Assembly: GCA_018806915.1 (NCBI GenBank)
Contig: JAGKQI010000093.1
Coordinates: 1,426,001-1,490,000, forward strand
DNA: 64,000 nucleotides
Origin: Phytophthora colocasiae
Lineage: Eukaryota; Oomycota; Peronosporomycetes; Peronosporales; Peronosporaceae
Reading direction: 5' to 3'
Position numbers and translations under genes: made by a program. Under the pieces are notes generated by a model. It saw only the letters and a program-made list of their open reading frames with translations, did not search any database and was not told the DNA's origin. Each line of letters starts with the position of its first letter. Position 1 is the stretch's first letter. Below are positions 1 through 13,800 of the stretch, one piece after another.

Positions 1-1752
1 CGAGGACAGCAAGATGCCTGGTGTCCTGTGGCTCCTACATTTGCAGTGTGGACTGTACAAACAGTTCGAACTAGTGCTGCCTCAGCAACTTCCAAGATTG
101 CTAATGGCTATTTTACGCTGGAACTGACGCGTCTGGGTGTTATTGAAGTATCAAATTCTATCCCGTGGGATGCCGTTGCTACTTCACGTGAAGAAATCGG
201 ATCTTCCGCTGTGTCAAACTCGAAAGTTTTCTGCACTAGCTCTAGTCCGACATGCACAAACAACCCCAATTTCCCCTTCGGACGCCTGGAAAAGTCTGGT
301 TCCATGCAGTCGAAGGTGAATTATTTCAAGAAGATTTTCAAGGGCGTCGACGTCCAACGGTCTACTCAAGCTGTTGATGGAGGCTACACTTGGTCGATCA
401 CTTTCTTCGATACCGGCAGTACCTTCTCGCTGGCCGCGAAGACTATCAAGCTCACTTGTACGGATCCGACGCTGTGCACTACAGCAACATACGATGTGGT
501 TGTGAAGAAAATTCGAGCTGAAGTATTACCTTCAAGCTGTGTGGGTAGTCGCATCGTGCCCAGCACCGGAGCGTTGAACAAGGGACAACTGTACTATTTG
601 CGCGTGTCAGCGTACAACGAGGTGGGTTTTGGCAAGCCACAGGTTTCTCTCAACCCACAGAAACCAATGGTGGTGCCTGGTCTCCCAACGGCTGTGACGC
701 TTTCTGTTTACTCCGTTTCGGAGCTTGTGTTGTTGTTCAGTCCGCCCGATGATAATGGAGGTGATACCGTCACGGACTATGAGATTCAATATGCATCAAA
801 TGATAAAGATTTTACGAACCCAAGCTCAGTGGTGGTGACTATCAAGACAGGCATGACGGCACCATATCGTCGTGTCATTTCTTCTCTCACTAAAGGTACC
901 ACGTACTACTTTCGTATCCGAGCCAAGAACTCGCAAGGTTACGGTCAACATCAGGTATCCGTACCACCAAAGATGCAACCATATACAACCCCCAGTGCAC
1001 CTTTACAAGCGGCTTTGGGCGTCACCAGTGCGACGATGCTTACGGTTCGTTGGGCTCCTCCAAGTGACGATGGAGGTTCTTTGATCTCTGGGTATGTGGT
1101 GCAGTGGGACTTAGCTGCTGGGTTTGACTCTTTAGCATTGACAACAGCAACAACCATGACTGTCGGCGACCCAGCACAGCGATCATACACCATTACAGGG
1201 CTCACTCCGGGTACTTTATACTATGTTCGCGTATTTGCCAAGAACGTTGGAGGGATGGGAACTCCACAAACAACGACACCTTCATCGCAAGTACCAGCGG
1301 TGACAAGTCCCGGCAAACCTAACAGTCTGACAATGGTACCTACTCTGATTGCTGGTGAACTCCGCATTACTTGGGCACCACCAGTTATCCCATTCCATGG
1401 CTACCCGTGTGCTGGTACACTTCAAGCACCAGGAAGCTGCCCAGTCCTTGGTAGCATTAACATGGCTTACGGTGGTGTCGCTCTCGCGAGATACGTTATC
1501 CAGTATTCGGAGTTTGACGATTTCCGTAACCCTATCGAGACCACAACTGCATCGTCAGTGGAGACGGTGCTATTGACAGGACTGGTATCGAGTAAAACCT
1601 ACTACGTCCAAGTACTAGCCGAGAACGCTCAATTCCTCCGGAGCTTTCCCTGTAAGCGTGCAAACACTCAAAGTCTACTCTGTCCAGACCAACAAGTGCT
1701 ACTCGATGGCACTGTAGTTACAGGCAGCTTTGTGTACGCTCAACCATTGTAA
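1..1752 (+). CDS. FN3-repeat protein, C-terminal part (5' partial)
   Basis: The frame is open from base 1, so the gene begins outside the window; no start codon is assigned. About 584 residues are visible: an N-terminal piece of a cysteine-containing beta-rich repeat, then at least three fibronectin type III domains recognisable by PG-P starts, the W-PP-DDGG loop and the YYVRV/YYFRI strand. It is clearly paralogous to the C-terminal end of the minus-strand giant gene: both share the RGQQD-WCP segment, the FN3 order and the SLLCPD segment, and both stop exactly 20 residues after CPD. The two genes converge with 53 bp between stop codons. By family analogy the protein would be extracellular or cell-surface and adhesive. 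That role is inferred; FN3 folds are binding modules without enzymatic signature. No frameshift is seen in this copy. Confidence 0.85.
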   Translation, partial: RGQQDAWCPVAPTFAVWTVQTVRTSAASATSKIANGYFTLELTRLGVIEVSNSIPWDAVATSREEIGSSAVSNSKVFCTSSSPTCTNNPNFPFGRLEKSGSMQSKVNYFKKIFKGVDVQRSTQAVDGGYTWSITFFDTGSTFSLAAKTIKLTCTDPTLCTTATYDVVVKKIRAEVLPSSCVGSRIVPSTGALNKGQLYYLRVSAYNEVGFGKPQVSLNPQKPMVVPGLPTAVTLSVYSVSELVLLFSPPDDNGGDTVTDYEIQYASNDKDFTNPSSVVVTIKTGMTAPYRRVISSLTKGTTYYFRIRAKNSQGYGQHQVSVPPKMQPYTTPSAPLQAALGVTSATMLTVRWAPPSDDGGSLISGYVVQWDLAAGFDSLALTTATTMTVGDPAQRSYTITGLTPGTLYYVRVFAKNVGGMGTPQTTTPSSQVPAVTSPGKPNSLTMVPTLIAGELRITWAPPVIPFHGYPCAGTLQAPGSCPVLGSINMAYGGVALARYVIQYSEFDDFRNPIETTTASSVETVLLTGLVSSKTYYVQVLAENAQFLRSFPCKRANTQSLLCPDQQVLLDGTVVTGSFVYAQPL

Positions 1753-1805
1753 GTTTTCAAGGAAAAAAAAATATATGTAGCACGTATTACTTGTCACTTC
1801 GTCCT
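1753..1805. other. 53-bp convergent intergenic gap
   Basis: This is the whole space between the stop codons of two convergent paralogs. It contains an A-run followed by ATATATG, which could serve polyadenylation. No other feature is seen. The 3' UTRs of the two genes must overlap if both are transcribed. Confidence 0.7.
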
Positions 1806-4800
1806 TTACTTTGGTACACCAGAGACGAAATCTCCAGTGACAACACTACCATCTTCCAATACCAAATGATCTGGACAAAGCAGACTTTGAGCGTTCGTTC
1901 TCATACAAAAGTCACTGTTGAGGCCTTGGCTGTTCACCGCAAGAACACGAACGTAGTACGTTTTGCCACTTTCCAACCCCGTAATGATAGCTGAAGTAGT
2001 GGTAACACTCACTTCTTTCGCCAACGAGAAGTCACTCGAGTCCGCGTACTGCACTAAATAACTCTCAAGACTCACACCACCAAACACCATATCCAGTCCA
2101 CCTAACGCTGGGCAACTCTGAGGAGACTGAATCGTTCCAGCACACGATATCCCATGAGCTGGTACTCTTGGAGGTTGCCATACAACTTGAAGTTGACCAG
2201 TTGTTGCAGTAGCAGCAGCAGCCAAAGAGTTCGGTTTACCTGGACGTGTAGTTACTGGGATCATGGAGGCTGGTGTTGAAGTCTGAGGAATTCCTGTACC
2301 TCCCGAATTCTTTGCGTAGACTCGAACGTAGTACCGAGTACCAGGCGTTAAAAGTGTGATGGTGTATGACCGCTGCGTTGCATCGTTGATCACAGCTGTA
2401 GTGCTTCCTGTCGCTAATGAGTCGAACGTTGCCGCCACATCCCATTGTACTACATAACCGGATACAACATCTCCTCCGTCGTCGGTAGGTGGAGCCCACC
2501 CCACAGTTAACATAGTAGAACTCGTGATTCCCAACATCACTAGAGTCGGAGAACTTGGTGTCGTGTAAGGTTGTTGGGATGTAGGAGAGGATACTTGGAA
2601 AGTACCAAAATTTTGAGAATTTCGAGCTCGTACACGAACATAGTAACGCGTTCCCTTGACCAGTGACGAAATGATGCGTTTGTATGGAGAACTCATACCT
2701 GAAGATAAGGTGACAAGCGAAGAACTGGGAGACGTGAAGGCAGCACTCGTCGCCCATTGCACTTCGTAACCAGTGACCGTATCACCTCCATTATCATCTG
2801 GAGGATTGAACAATACAACCAGCTCGGATACTGTTAAGACAGCCAACGTCACTCCTGTCGGAGGTCCTGGAGCTACCATTGGTTTCTGCGGGGCTACTGC
2901 CAACTGTGGATCTCCAAAGCCAACCTGGTTGTACGCCAAAACACGAACGTAATACAGTTGCCCTTTGTTCAGCGTCGTGGTAGCTGGGATAACCTGACTC
3001 CCTGTACAAGAAGAAGGCATTACACCAGCTCTAGATTTTGTAGGAGTCGGCACACTGTATGAGCCAGTGCAGCCTGTACCAGCAGCACACGCTAAATTGA
3101 TACCTGTAGGTATTAAAGAGAAGTCGTCTCCTCCGTCATGGAACGTGATCGTCCACGTAAACTCTCCACCAGCTGTCATAACGCTTCGCGTAACCTCGAC
3201 ATCGCTGCTAAGTTGTGAAAATTGTTTGAGTTTAGACTGCATCGAGCCTGACGTTTGCATCTGGGAAGCAGTGCAGCTGCCAAGAGCTGACGTACAGAAA
3301 ACTCCTGAAGATGACGTTGTGACGGAGCTCGCTTCATCATTAGCTTCTGCAACAGCATTCCAAGGAATAGGATCTGACACTTCCACGATATTCTTCCGGG
3401 TGAGTTGTAATTTGAAGTAGCCGCTACCAATTGGATCTGTTCCGGGTGAAATAGTCGTCTGGACTTGCCAAATAGCAGGCGTAGGTGCAGTCGGACACCA
3501 CCAATCCTGCTGTCCACGAGCTGTAAATAACGAAGAAGCGTCGTACTCGACTCGGTACATCTGAACAGGACTACCACCATCACTGGCAGGTGCAACCCAG
3601 CTAGCCACCAACTGGGTAGCGACACCAGGATTCACATCGACACTAACATTCACAGGTGGACCAGGAACCTGTACCGGAGGCGTAACAAGCACAGGAGACG
3701 ACTGCGTCCGAGGTCCCAAACCTTGAACATTCTTTGCAGCTACAGTCACTAAGTAGGAATTCCCTGGTTTAAGGTTTGGAATTGAGTACGTTGTTGTACT
3801 GTCATCAAGTGTTTCGAAGGAGCCATAATCCACTGCAGTTTCGCCCGGTCTCGCTAGTTGAGCGACCGTTTTAGTCGGTGCTGCTTGTTGTTTCAGGTTT
3901 GCAATAGCAATTGGCCATGAACCTGGACAACCAATACTACCGTCTGGTAGACAGAGCAGTCCGGTAGGTCCTACCGCGTTATCTCCGTCTTTGATACCAA
4001 TAAAGGCTGTACTTGGGGTAATTCTTGCAGAATCCACATTCAACGAAGCCAAATTCCCCACGTTCGATTCAAACGTGATAGTCCAGACTCGTCCATTCGA
4101 CCATGGAGCGTTACTAAGCAGCATCGTCTCCAAGTTTACAGTGACAACGCCTATAGTAGGCAACGCTTCCAATGCCAATTTCAGATCACCTGAGCTTACC
4201 GTTGCTGATAAGTAGTTCGTCCAGGCTGACCCCTTGTAACTTAACCGGAAGTAACCACCCACTGGGCTTGTATCGTACGTCACAAGTACTTGAACTTCTT
4301 GTTTTCCAGGGTACGAGTTGGAAATGGGGACTGCTACACCCGACTGAACTTCGAAAGCTCTTCCAGTAACAACTAAAGGGGGTATAGTAACTGGTAGAAC
4401 GGCACCCAGAACAAACTGGAGTAAAGGTTGGTTCCCTGCATTTTTATCGGCATTAGCGAAGGTGATGCTCCATTGGTAGCCTTGGACGATGTTGATAGCC
4501 ACACGGGAAACCTCAATATGACCAATTGGAATATTTCCAGTAGCCGCCAAACTCATCAGTTCGTAACGCAAATTATCCGCAGAGATATCCATAGGCAACG
4601 ATGGTGTCGTTAACCCACCAAACGAAAGTGTAAATGGGGCAGCAGTGGGCTGTGTAACCCACTTTAACTCAATCGTTTGGATCTCTGGACGTGACACTGA
4701 TCGCCACCACTCCACTTTGTAACCAGTGAGAGGAAGACCTCCAGTATCTGCCGGTTTCTGCCATGTTACTGTCGCAGAAGTAATCAGCTTTGGAGATACG

Positions 4801-7800
4801 GTGAGAGTGTTGGCTTTGACATTTACTGGACTATTTGGATGTTGTGTCGGTGTCTGAGGACTTGGAGCGATCGTCGCACGACTATTTCCGATTGAATTCA
4901 TCGTCTTCACTTGAGCGTAATAGCGCGTACCGGCCGTCAATCCTGTTATGTAGTAAATACGTGGACCTCCGCTGTAAAGCTCCGGAATTAAGCCACTATT
5001 TTTGGGAATTTCTGCTGGAGTTCTCTTCGTAGCAGAATCAAACGAGGAAACGATGTCCACATCGATCCAAAAGCCCGAAATCTGTGTACCCCCTGTTCCA
5101 AATCCATCACGTGTAGATGGTTGAATCTGTACCTCCAGTGTTGTGGCTGAAAACGGGTTCAGATAGACTGACAACGGAGCATCCGGGACTCGATTCGCAG
5201 TAGTCGCAGATAACCGATAACTCCACATCCGGTTGTCCGGGGGTTCACCACTCAGCGCAATTTTCTGTACAGGCACGGAGTTGACTGCTGCTACTCGCAC
5301 ATAATAGGTTTTCCCAGGTACGAGATCGGAAATGACGTAGTGGAATGGTGGGGAGCCTTGAATTGCCGAACCTGATAGTACATGGGGTGGATACGTGTAG
5401 TAATAGAGTGGGTACGTTTGCCCATTGAAATTGGCACACCGTGGCCAGTAACGACGTTAACAGTGGTTGCGGTCTGTCCAACATCTACCGTTAACACGCA
5501 CGAATCGTCTCCAATCGTAAACTTTGAATACCGATCCAATAGGTTCATGAGCGAAGTCGACACCGACAGAGTGTTCGTGTTCAGTTGAGTAGCACAACTA
5601 GCACAGATCTGACGTCCATGCTTGTACGTAGGGATCACATCCCATTGCACAATGTAAGACGAAATGTCGTTGTTGAAATTCGGACTCACGTTTGAAGTTC
5701 CCAATGGTGGAGGCGAGAAAAGACTTCGATCTCCTTTCCAGAAACAACTTGGAGGTTAACATTCGACGGCGCAGCAGGTACTTGACTCGGTGTCCCTTGG
5801 ACAGCTCCTTTAACTGGAACAGCTCCTTTTCATTCTTGTTGTAAGCGTACACTTCAACATAATATCCCAGACCCATAGTAAGTTGTTTTGTCGTTTGGTT
5901 AGGAAGATAATAACATTTGTCGCAGTTTTGACCAAATATTTGAACCTGGAAATCATCCGGATACAATCTTGGTACTTTGAAACGCAAATAACCCAGAGGT
6001 GATGATACACTTAACATATCCACAGTCCACTCGTATCCCTTCGTCCATTCATACACCGTGACTGCAGTATCGGTAGATCCTAAATATCCTACCTCTCGAC
6101 CACTCAAATCTCCCAAGTACAGTCGCGAACTGTGCAGTCCAGGTGAACTCGTGTCCGTGCGGACAGTATACCAGTCTCCACCAATCCGAATCACGTAACC
6201 TGGAAGTCCGTACCCAGCAGAGTAAAAGTTGCACGTCTCTCCAGCACTACACGTCGCAAAAATCTCTCCCTGCGTCACATCCACCTTACCTGGAAGCGGT
6301 CGGTACGATCTATCACGAGATACACCAACCGTTTGAATGGTGTCGAGGTCTTCCAGAGCATATCGCAACTGATCCGCACTAGACTCAGCATTAAGGGGGC
6401 GAGTGTATAAACCCTGGTAACCCACTTGGAATGTCCCGCTCATGGTTAGTGCAGGGTCGTCATTGTACACACCGTCGATGGATGCAGCAGTGTTAGGCAT
6501 GATAACGGTGTTTGGGTCAACCGCTGAACTAATGTCTCCATACACGCGATCGAATCGGACTGAAATATCGGCTGAGCTTCCAGGACACAACGTTGTCTGA
6601 GACGGAGAACTCGAAACACTGATACTATCCGGTTCAAGGTCGAAATTTGTCGCCAGACTAGTTTCAACGTCAGTCAATGCAGCGTTATAATTCACGTCTG
6701 CGTTCTTGCCCTTGTAGCTAAACCGAACTGTGCCCGAGGTTGCTGTACACTTGAATACAACCACCTCCTTGCGGAAATTCGTCGTACCCGCTTGGTGTTC
6801 AGTGACCGACACGAAATTAGCCGTGTCGGGACTCATTAATGGCAGATCGCCTAGTTGAGCTCTGAATGTCACCAGGAATTCAGCACCAACTGTCAGTACG
6901 GTGTCGCTGGAAGAGATATCAACAGACCCGACACTGGCCAGAGCCTCCAAAGCTGTTTCTAGATCCACCTTGGTGCTGACGCCCACCACAGCCCCTACGG
7001 CCCCTGTCGTAAGCGTTCCAGTAGTCAAACCACGAAAAGACAACGTGAAAGTCCCAGGATTATTTTTGATCGTCAGCTTCTGAACTTCATCGACAGGAGT
7101 GATCATGTTGCTCGACCATGCCAGGCTCATAGCACTTGTAGTGATCCGCTGTGTTCGGTACAAAATATCTGCATCCGAGATGAAGATGTCGGCTGGGTTT
7201 GCCGTGAATTTGGCATTGGTATCCCATCGTACTTGATACCTCGTGATCGGGCTGCCATTATCTGTTGCTGGTGGGTCAAAAGATACCCACAACTGATCTC
7301 CCACAGCATTAGAACCCTTCCTAAGTTCTTGAATAAATACAACAGCTCCTTGTCCAGTCAAAGTACTTGCGTCTCCTTTGAGAAGTGGCAAATCCCCTGA
7401 ATTCAGGATATTATCCAAGAATGTCACTATCCACGCGTAACCTCCCTCTTCATCAGGGCCTGTTCTCAATACATTGACACTTCCAATAACATCCAGTGCT
7501 TCCAGTTTCTCCTGCAGCGAAGAACCATCTGGACTTACAGCTGCCATCGCAGCAGCATTCCAATTGATAGAAGCTGTCACTGAGCTAGCATAGGTAAGTG
7601 TGAACGTTCCACCTATCGAGTTTCCCTTCCGAACTTCTCGCACTGAAATCGTACTGCCAGTTCCTACCAGTAAGTTCGTAACTTTTAGCATCGGTACATC
7701 ACCGTTAAAGTCCATGAACGTGATTGTCCACGTATATCCAAACTGTGGGGAGGGGTCGGACTGCTTTACCTGGACTGTACCTTGGACAAGTGTCATAGCT

Positions 7801-10800
7801 TCCAATGCAGTCTTCAAAGTGACAGCATCAGCGTTGAATGGAATGGGTGAAGAAGATTCAATCAGGAAACTACCACTCAAAACGTTCCCATCTGTCAGTG
7901 TATCAGTCTCGCAGCCTAAAGACGCTGCAGTAAACGTAGCTGAATCTACAGCGCAGATGAACTGAGGTAAGTTCCCTTGGGAATCTTCAAACGCCACAGT
8001 CCAAATGTATCCACCTTGTTCGTCTTTAATTGACTGAGACACTAAAACTTTTCCGAAAACAGGTAATTGGTTCAGATCTTCCGCAAGTTCCTTAGCGGTA
8101 TCGGTAGCTGAGTCGACGAAGGTGTTTGAAAGGTGAAACCCTCCTCGATCTATCCTCTTCACGTCCACAAGTGTTGCAACAGCCGTCAACACGTTATTTT
8201 CCAGAGTCTGGAAGGCAGTACAGCCAATATCTGTTGATATCCACACGAGTTCAGGGGTATCCCCATAAACGCCATTGCCGTGGAAGAAAATCCGGTAGAT
8301 AAAGCCATTTTTCGGGCTATCAATGTAGGTATCACGCGTTACAAAGACATTGTCAATATTCGGCATCCGTTCCAGGATTGTCTCCATGGTATCAGCCGGC
8401 GCATCAAAAGGAATACAATCGGACACTTTATCCGCCCCAAGGTAGTTAAAGTGGAGCTTGTAAGACCCAACTCGCAACGGTTTGGCTGCTGCCACAATCA
8501 CTTGTTGAACACACGTGTCCGTCCCCATTGCGATGTTCGTATTCATACTCACATCGCAGAAGGTGGCCGCTCCTCCAGTCGCCACGAAGTTCTTGTTACA
8601 CACAATTTTGTTGGTCTCTCCTGCGAAATCGTTACCGATAAAAGTGATCTGGAAAATGTATCCAAACTGGAAATCCACAGACGCATCGCCATCGCGTGTC
8701 ACCACAATATCATTCGTCCCAAGCAGATTCCCTGCTGTCAGCGCAGTTTTAACAGTTGCAGCGTCGTCGTTCCAATTGATAGAACCTGTCGGCGTCCCAA
8801 CTGTAGTGAATGTCCCCGGAGTACTACTACTCGCTACTTTTTTCTGAAATAATAACGTAAACGTTCCAGAATTGATTTTGCTGTAGACCAGATCTTCACT
8901 GTTTGTACAGTCGGGACTCGAAACGCAATTTTCCCTGGTTGGGAAGTACGAAGTGTTTGGACTTCTGGGACTCTCGCAGCGTCCGTTGTGATTTCTTGGA
9001 TCTCCGCGATGTGAGAAGCTGCTAACCGGATTTCCTGGACCTCACGTTCATAGAGAGCGTACCCTGCCGCAAGATTTTGTACCCCTGAAGCCGCACTACT
9101 CGGTACAATAGAAGACGAAGGGGTGAAGGAACCAATGCCAAGATCTGTCCATGCAGCTACATGCACATGGTAATTAATTCCAGGTAGGAGATTTGGAATC
9201 ACGTAAGCGTTCGACGCTGACCCTGGTACGAAGTCATCTAGAATTGTCATTGTCCCTCCAGCAAGAGATTTCGTCTGTTTGCCAAGCTTCGGAACGTTTC
9301 CAATCGAAGACTTAAACTTCATTGTCCATAGAAACCCATTCACCTTGTACACTTCAAGCTTCTGCTGTAGAACACCCGATAAAAACGGAGAAGTTGTCGT
9401 TGAATCACCAGGAAGCGCCAATGGAATCGAGTTCTCCAGTCAACGTCGCGGCACCAATAACACCCTGTCGAACCGTGGTTAGTACAATGTTCCCCACTAC
9501 GATATTTGCACCCGTAGCTGTATCAACCGTTAGTGCCGCCATATCACCACTCAGTGACGCTCCGCTGAAGTAAATCGTGTAGACAAATCCGTGCGGGGCC
9601 AAATCTGCATTCGTCCGCCTCGACACTATGATATCATTATCCCCAACAACAATCGGGAGTAACGCTGTCTTGGCTGCGTTAGTTATTGCCAACTGAAGCA
9701 CTGCCTCACTAGCATCCCACGGGATCGCGACTGTGCTGGTCGTTATGACCTTCAGGGTATACGTGTCACCAGCTACAAAGTTATTGGCCTGGTTCGATAC
9801 CACAAGCTGCTGGATCTCAAACTGCTCGTCTGCAACACTAAACTGTTGCGAGACTGAGTACGCAGTGTGAAGGGAGTTGGGGTTCTCGCCATCATAAGCG
9901 CTTGTAAGCGCGAAATCTGCCGTAGAGGTTCCTCCATTCACACCAATTTCCACTGCAATATTTGTAGTTGCAACGGTGTTTGTGCACAAAGTATCATCCT
10001 TCTGTATGACACCGATTAGAGGGAGGTTCCCCGTGACTAATTCACCGATAAACGTGATCCGGTAGATGTACCCAGTTGGGGAATCTAAAACGTTCGTATC
10101 TCTGGACACCAGAACATCATCAATACTACCCGACGTCAAACCTTTCAATGCATCTGCAATTTCCTTACTCGTAGCCGTGAACTGTAGACAACTCGTCGGA
10201 ACGCTGTTAAAAGTGATTGTGTAAGCTCCCGGCGCACCCTTGTCGAAAATTGAAAGCACCTGAATTTCACTGCTCCCTCCAAGCTCCACCATCTCCACGT
10301 ATGCGTTCCGAACACTTCCTCCTGTGTGTTTCCACCCTGTAGTACACACATTATCCCCATTATCATTCGTTTTAAGCGACATCAAACCCACGGTGGGAGC
10401 TGTTTTATAATCAGTGAAGAAAACATCATACGTGAAACCTGGAAACCCCTCTCGGATAGTCTCCACACTTATGGCCGGGTACACTCCCGCTTGAGCTCCA
10501 GATACACAATCTCCAGACCCGATATTACCAATTACCAACTGAGGAACATTCCCAAGAACCCTGCTAATCCCTCCACCGATGGGCCCAGTGAAATGGATCA
10601 AGTATTCGTACCCATAGCCCCAACCTGCTTCTCCATCACCATTCCGCGTGACATTTATATGGTTGGTACTACCCACTGAGCCAAAGCTCGCCAATCCATT
10701 GAGTGCTGTCTGGAGATCTACTGCTGATATGCCGTACATTAAACAATTCGTAGCAGATGTCTGCCCATTGAGCGTAAACTGCACTTTAAACAGCGGATTT

Positions 10801-13800
10801 ACCGGTGTCACGTACGTGTTTGCAGTCATTTGAATCCGCTGAATCTCGGTTTGGGAAGTCCCATTGCCACTCCTAGTTACAACCACGTTGCCAGCAGATA
10901 TCGGGGTTTTCTCCAGCTCTGCTTCCACATCAGTAGCTGGTGCTCCCCACTTTATACACGCCGAGATTTGACTGTTAAGTACAAGTTTAAAGAATCCACT
11001 CGTATCCTCCACTTGTCCATAATCCGTCGCTAACATCAGCTTCTGATGTGGAATTTTACCTCCATGAGTCACCACAGCCGGAATAACAGTAGCATCTCCA
11101 ATTCCCGAACATGGAGCACTAGTACTTACCTTTAAAGTAGCCACATCACCCGCCACAGTATCTCCCATGAAATAGATCGAGTAGACGTAACCTGTCCGGG
11201 CACTTGCTCCAGTCCCAACTGTAACAGGACCCACGCGTGAAACTAAGACGTCGTTCGAAGCTACAGTGACCCCCATCAGACTCGAAATGGCTGACTGCAT
11301 TACGGATGGATCTTCATTGAAGCCAAGGCAGGTTGTTGGAGTGGCAGCTATTCCATTTCGAGTTATCGAGAGGCGGAACACACCGGCAACGTACGTTTTA
11401 GACCATGTTCCCGAGGGCTTCGTCGCCGTGATAGTCTGTACTTCGTGACCTGTACGCTGGACCTTGTACACCAAGCCATCGATTCGTAGTTGCATTCCAG
11501 GATAAAGCATCTTTGTAGAAGATACAGCAGAGCCAGTTACAACCGGAGATCGAGCTGTAACACTCACTCGAGATGTACCAACCACTCCCGTAAATGGAGT
11601 GTCGCCATTGGTTCCAGCCAAATTATCTATCGAAGTAGAACCGAACCGAATGATATCAGTAGGTGCAATAAACTGACGAATATCGTCAACCCCAGTGATT
11701 GTTGCTGTTGATCCGTCCTGAGCGAGTGTAGCAGTTGCACCTGGTATCTTCTGAGTGAGTAAATACCCTTGTGTGACGTCCACTGCTCCAAATAAATCCA
11801 TTGCTTCAATGCCAAGTTCCATGTCTTCAGCCGAAGAAAAGTACGCAAGTGACGGAGTCTGTCTCTCACTCATATTTAAAGAGAACGTCCCTGAAATCGG
11901 AGAAGAACCTGTAACATTCGTGTACACATCAACTGATACACCTGTACCCTGCAGTGAAGAACGCGTTACCGACAAAGACGCAACATCTCCGCTACCGGGA
12001 GGAAACGTGTAGCCTTTATAGTCTCCTGTAGCTTGCATAAACCGGATTCTCCAGCGATATCCTCCTCTCGTTCCTGAATTCAGTACAGCTTTATCTTCCC
12101 AACCTCCAGAACACTGTTCATCGTTGCGTCCTGTCGTTGAAGATGGATATTTAAACCTCTTCACTGTGACTTGTCCAATTGTATCCATCTCATTAAGTTT
12201 TCGTTGTAACACGTCCGGGTCTTCGTTAAAAAAAATCTCTCGAGGCCCAAAAGATGACGAACGGAAGTCCAGCAGGAAAGAGCCGCTCAAACCCTTCGAT
12301 CCAGGTGTCACTTGAGTCACAGTCACATCATAGTTGCTTGAACCACTTTCCGGATTAAATGTAGTCGAGATATCCGGTAAATCGCCCGCTAGTATACGTT
12401 GGGTTTGAGATGAAGCGAATTTGCCATGACATCTCCCCGTATTTGCCGTGAACCGATCGCCGAACATTTACTTGCCGTCCTGTATTAGTCGCTGCGGCTT
12501 CCAACTGGCTCGACCAAATTCTCGTCCGCGTTCCACTGTAAACGCATCGAAATACCCAGGTTATTGGCTGCTCCAGCATTACCTGAGGTCATATCGGGGC
12601 AGACATTGGCGCTGGATGTTGACTTAATGTTGACAAGGGTTGCGGTAATACCCGTGACTCAAAGATGCAGGTCAGTAAAACGATCCCCTGGTAATAGGAA
12701 TTTACTCATCTATTCGGCCCCACTTACTATTGTAAATGCTGCAACAGTACATGATCCTGATGGGTTTCACAGTTAGCAGTAACTTGGTATCTCAAATCTG
12801 TTCCCGCATCACCCTTGACTCTGAAATTCGTAAAATCTCCACGTAAAATGGCTCCATTCTTGACGGGAGTAACAGACACCGATCCTGTCAATGACGAACT
12901 AACTGTCATAGTAGGAACGTCTCCCGGAGCATTGCACAAAAAGGAACCTCCTACTTCTTCTAGCTGTTCACAAGGATGTGTCGCATCGCTAGCATCTCGA
13001 AGGAACGTCACTGTCCACGTGTATCCTCCCGTTTTCAGTACCACATCACTTCTAGTAACGGAGACATCTCCAACATTTGCCATCTTCTCAAGGATTTCTT
13101 CAACTGAGTTTCCGGAAAATCCACTTTGTTCCTTCGTAGCCCAGGCGTTATGTGGGATAGCTGCACTCGGTACATTCGAATTCACTGCCATATGTGCGTA
13201 GGCCGCACCTGTCGAATCGATTGAGACAGTGAAAGAACCACGAATGGGGCCAACGCCTGGTGTACTAACTGCTGGATCACATTTTTGACTCCCGTCATTA
13301 GCAGTAGTCGTAAGGCCATCGGGTATACACTTAGAAGGAACGTGCTCCCGACTTGTCTGCCCCATGCTTTTGAGTATCCCGATTCCCACACATCGTCCCA
13401 AGATGCAGGCGTTGAGCTTTTCCAATTCCCGGTAATTCCGTTCGAATGATCATCAGTAGGATCATGCCAGACAGACGAAGTGAACGTGACATACCACGTA
13501 TATCCTAGCACTTCCGGTGACGTTGGGTCTCCACGACTTACGACTACACTACTCGGTTTTATTGTCCCCAGTTTGTTCAGCTCCGTTTGCATCTCCGAAG
13601 CTTCAGCATTGAAAGCAATTGGTGCAGTTGTTTCTCCATTGAAACTCAATTGGAATTTGCCACCTAACTGGTTGCCTTTCGTCATTTCGTAGACGCCTAA
13701 CTGAGCATTTTTGCCAGTAATCTGAGACGAAACGATCTGCAAAGGCCCCACATCCCCACTAGTAGTTGGATCCGAGAAAGTAATAGTCCACGTGAAGCCT

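Noticed and set aside
1749..1760. GTAAGT overlapping the stop of the plus FN3 gene as a splice donor
   Set aside because: The paralog ends at the homologous codon and only 53 bp separate the genes, so a real stop is more likely.
8280..8852. Plus-strand ORF of 190 codons inside the giant gene
   Set aside because: Antisense to a well-supported repeat domain, with no recognisable motif; a shadow frame.
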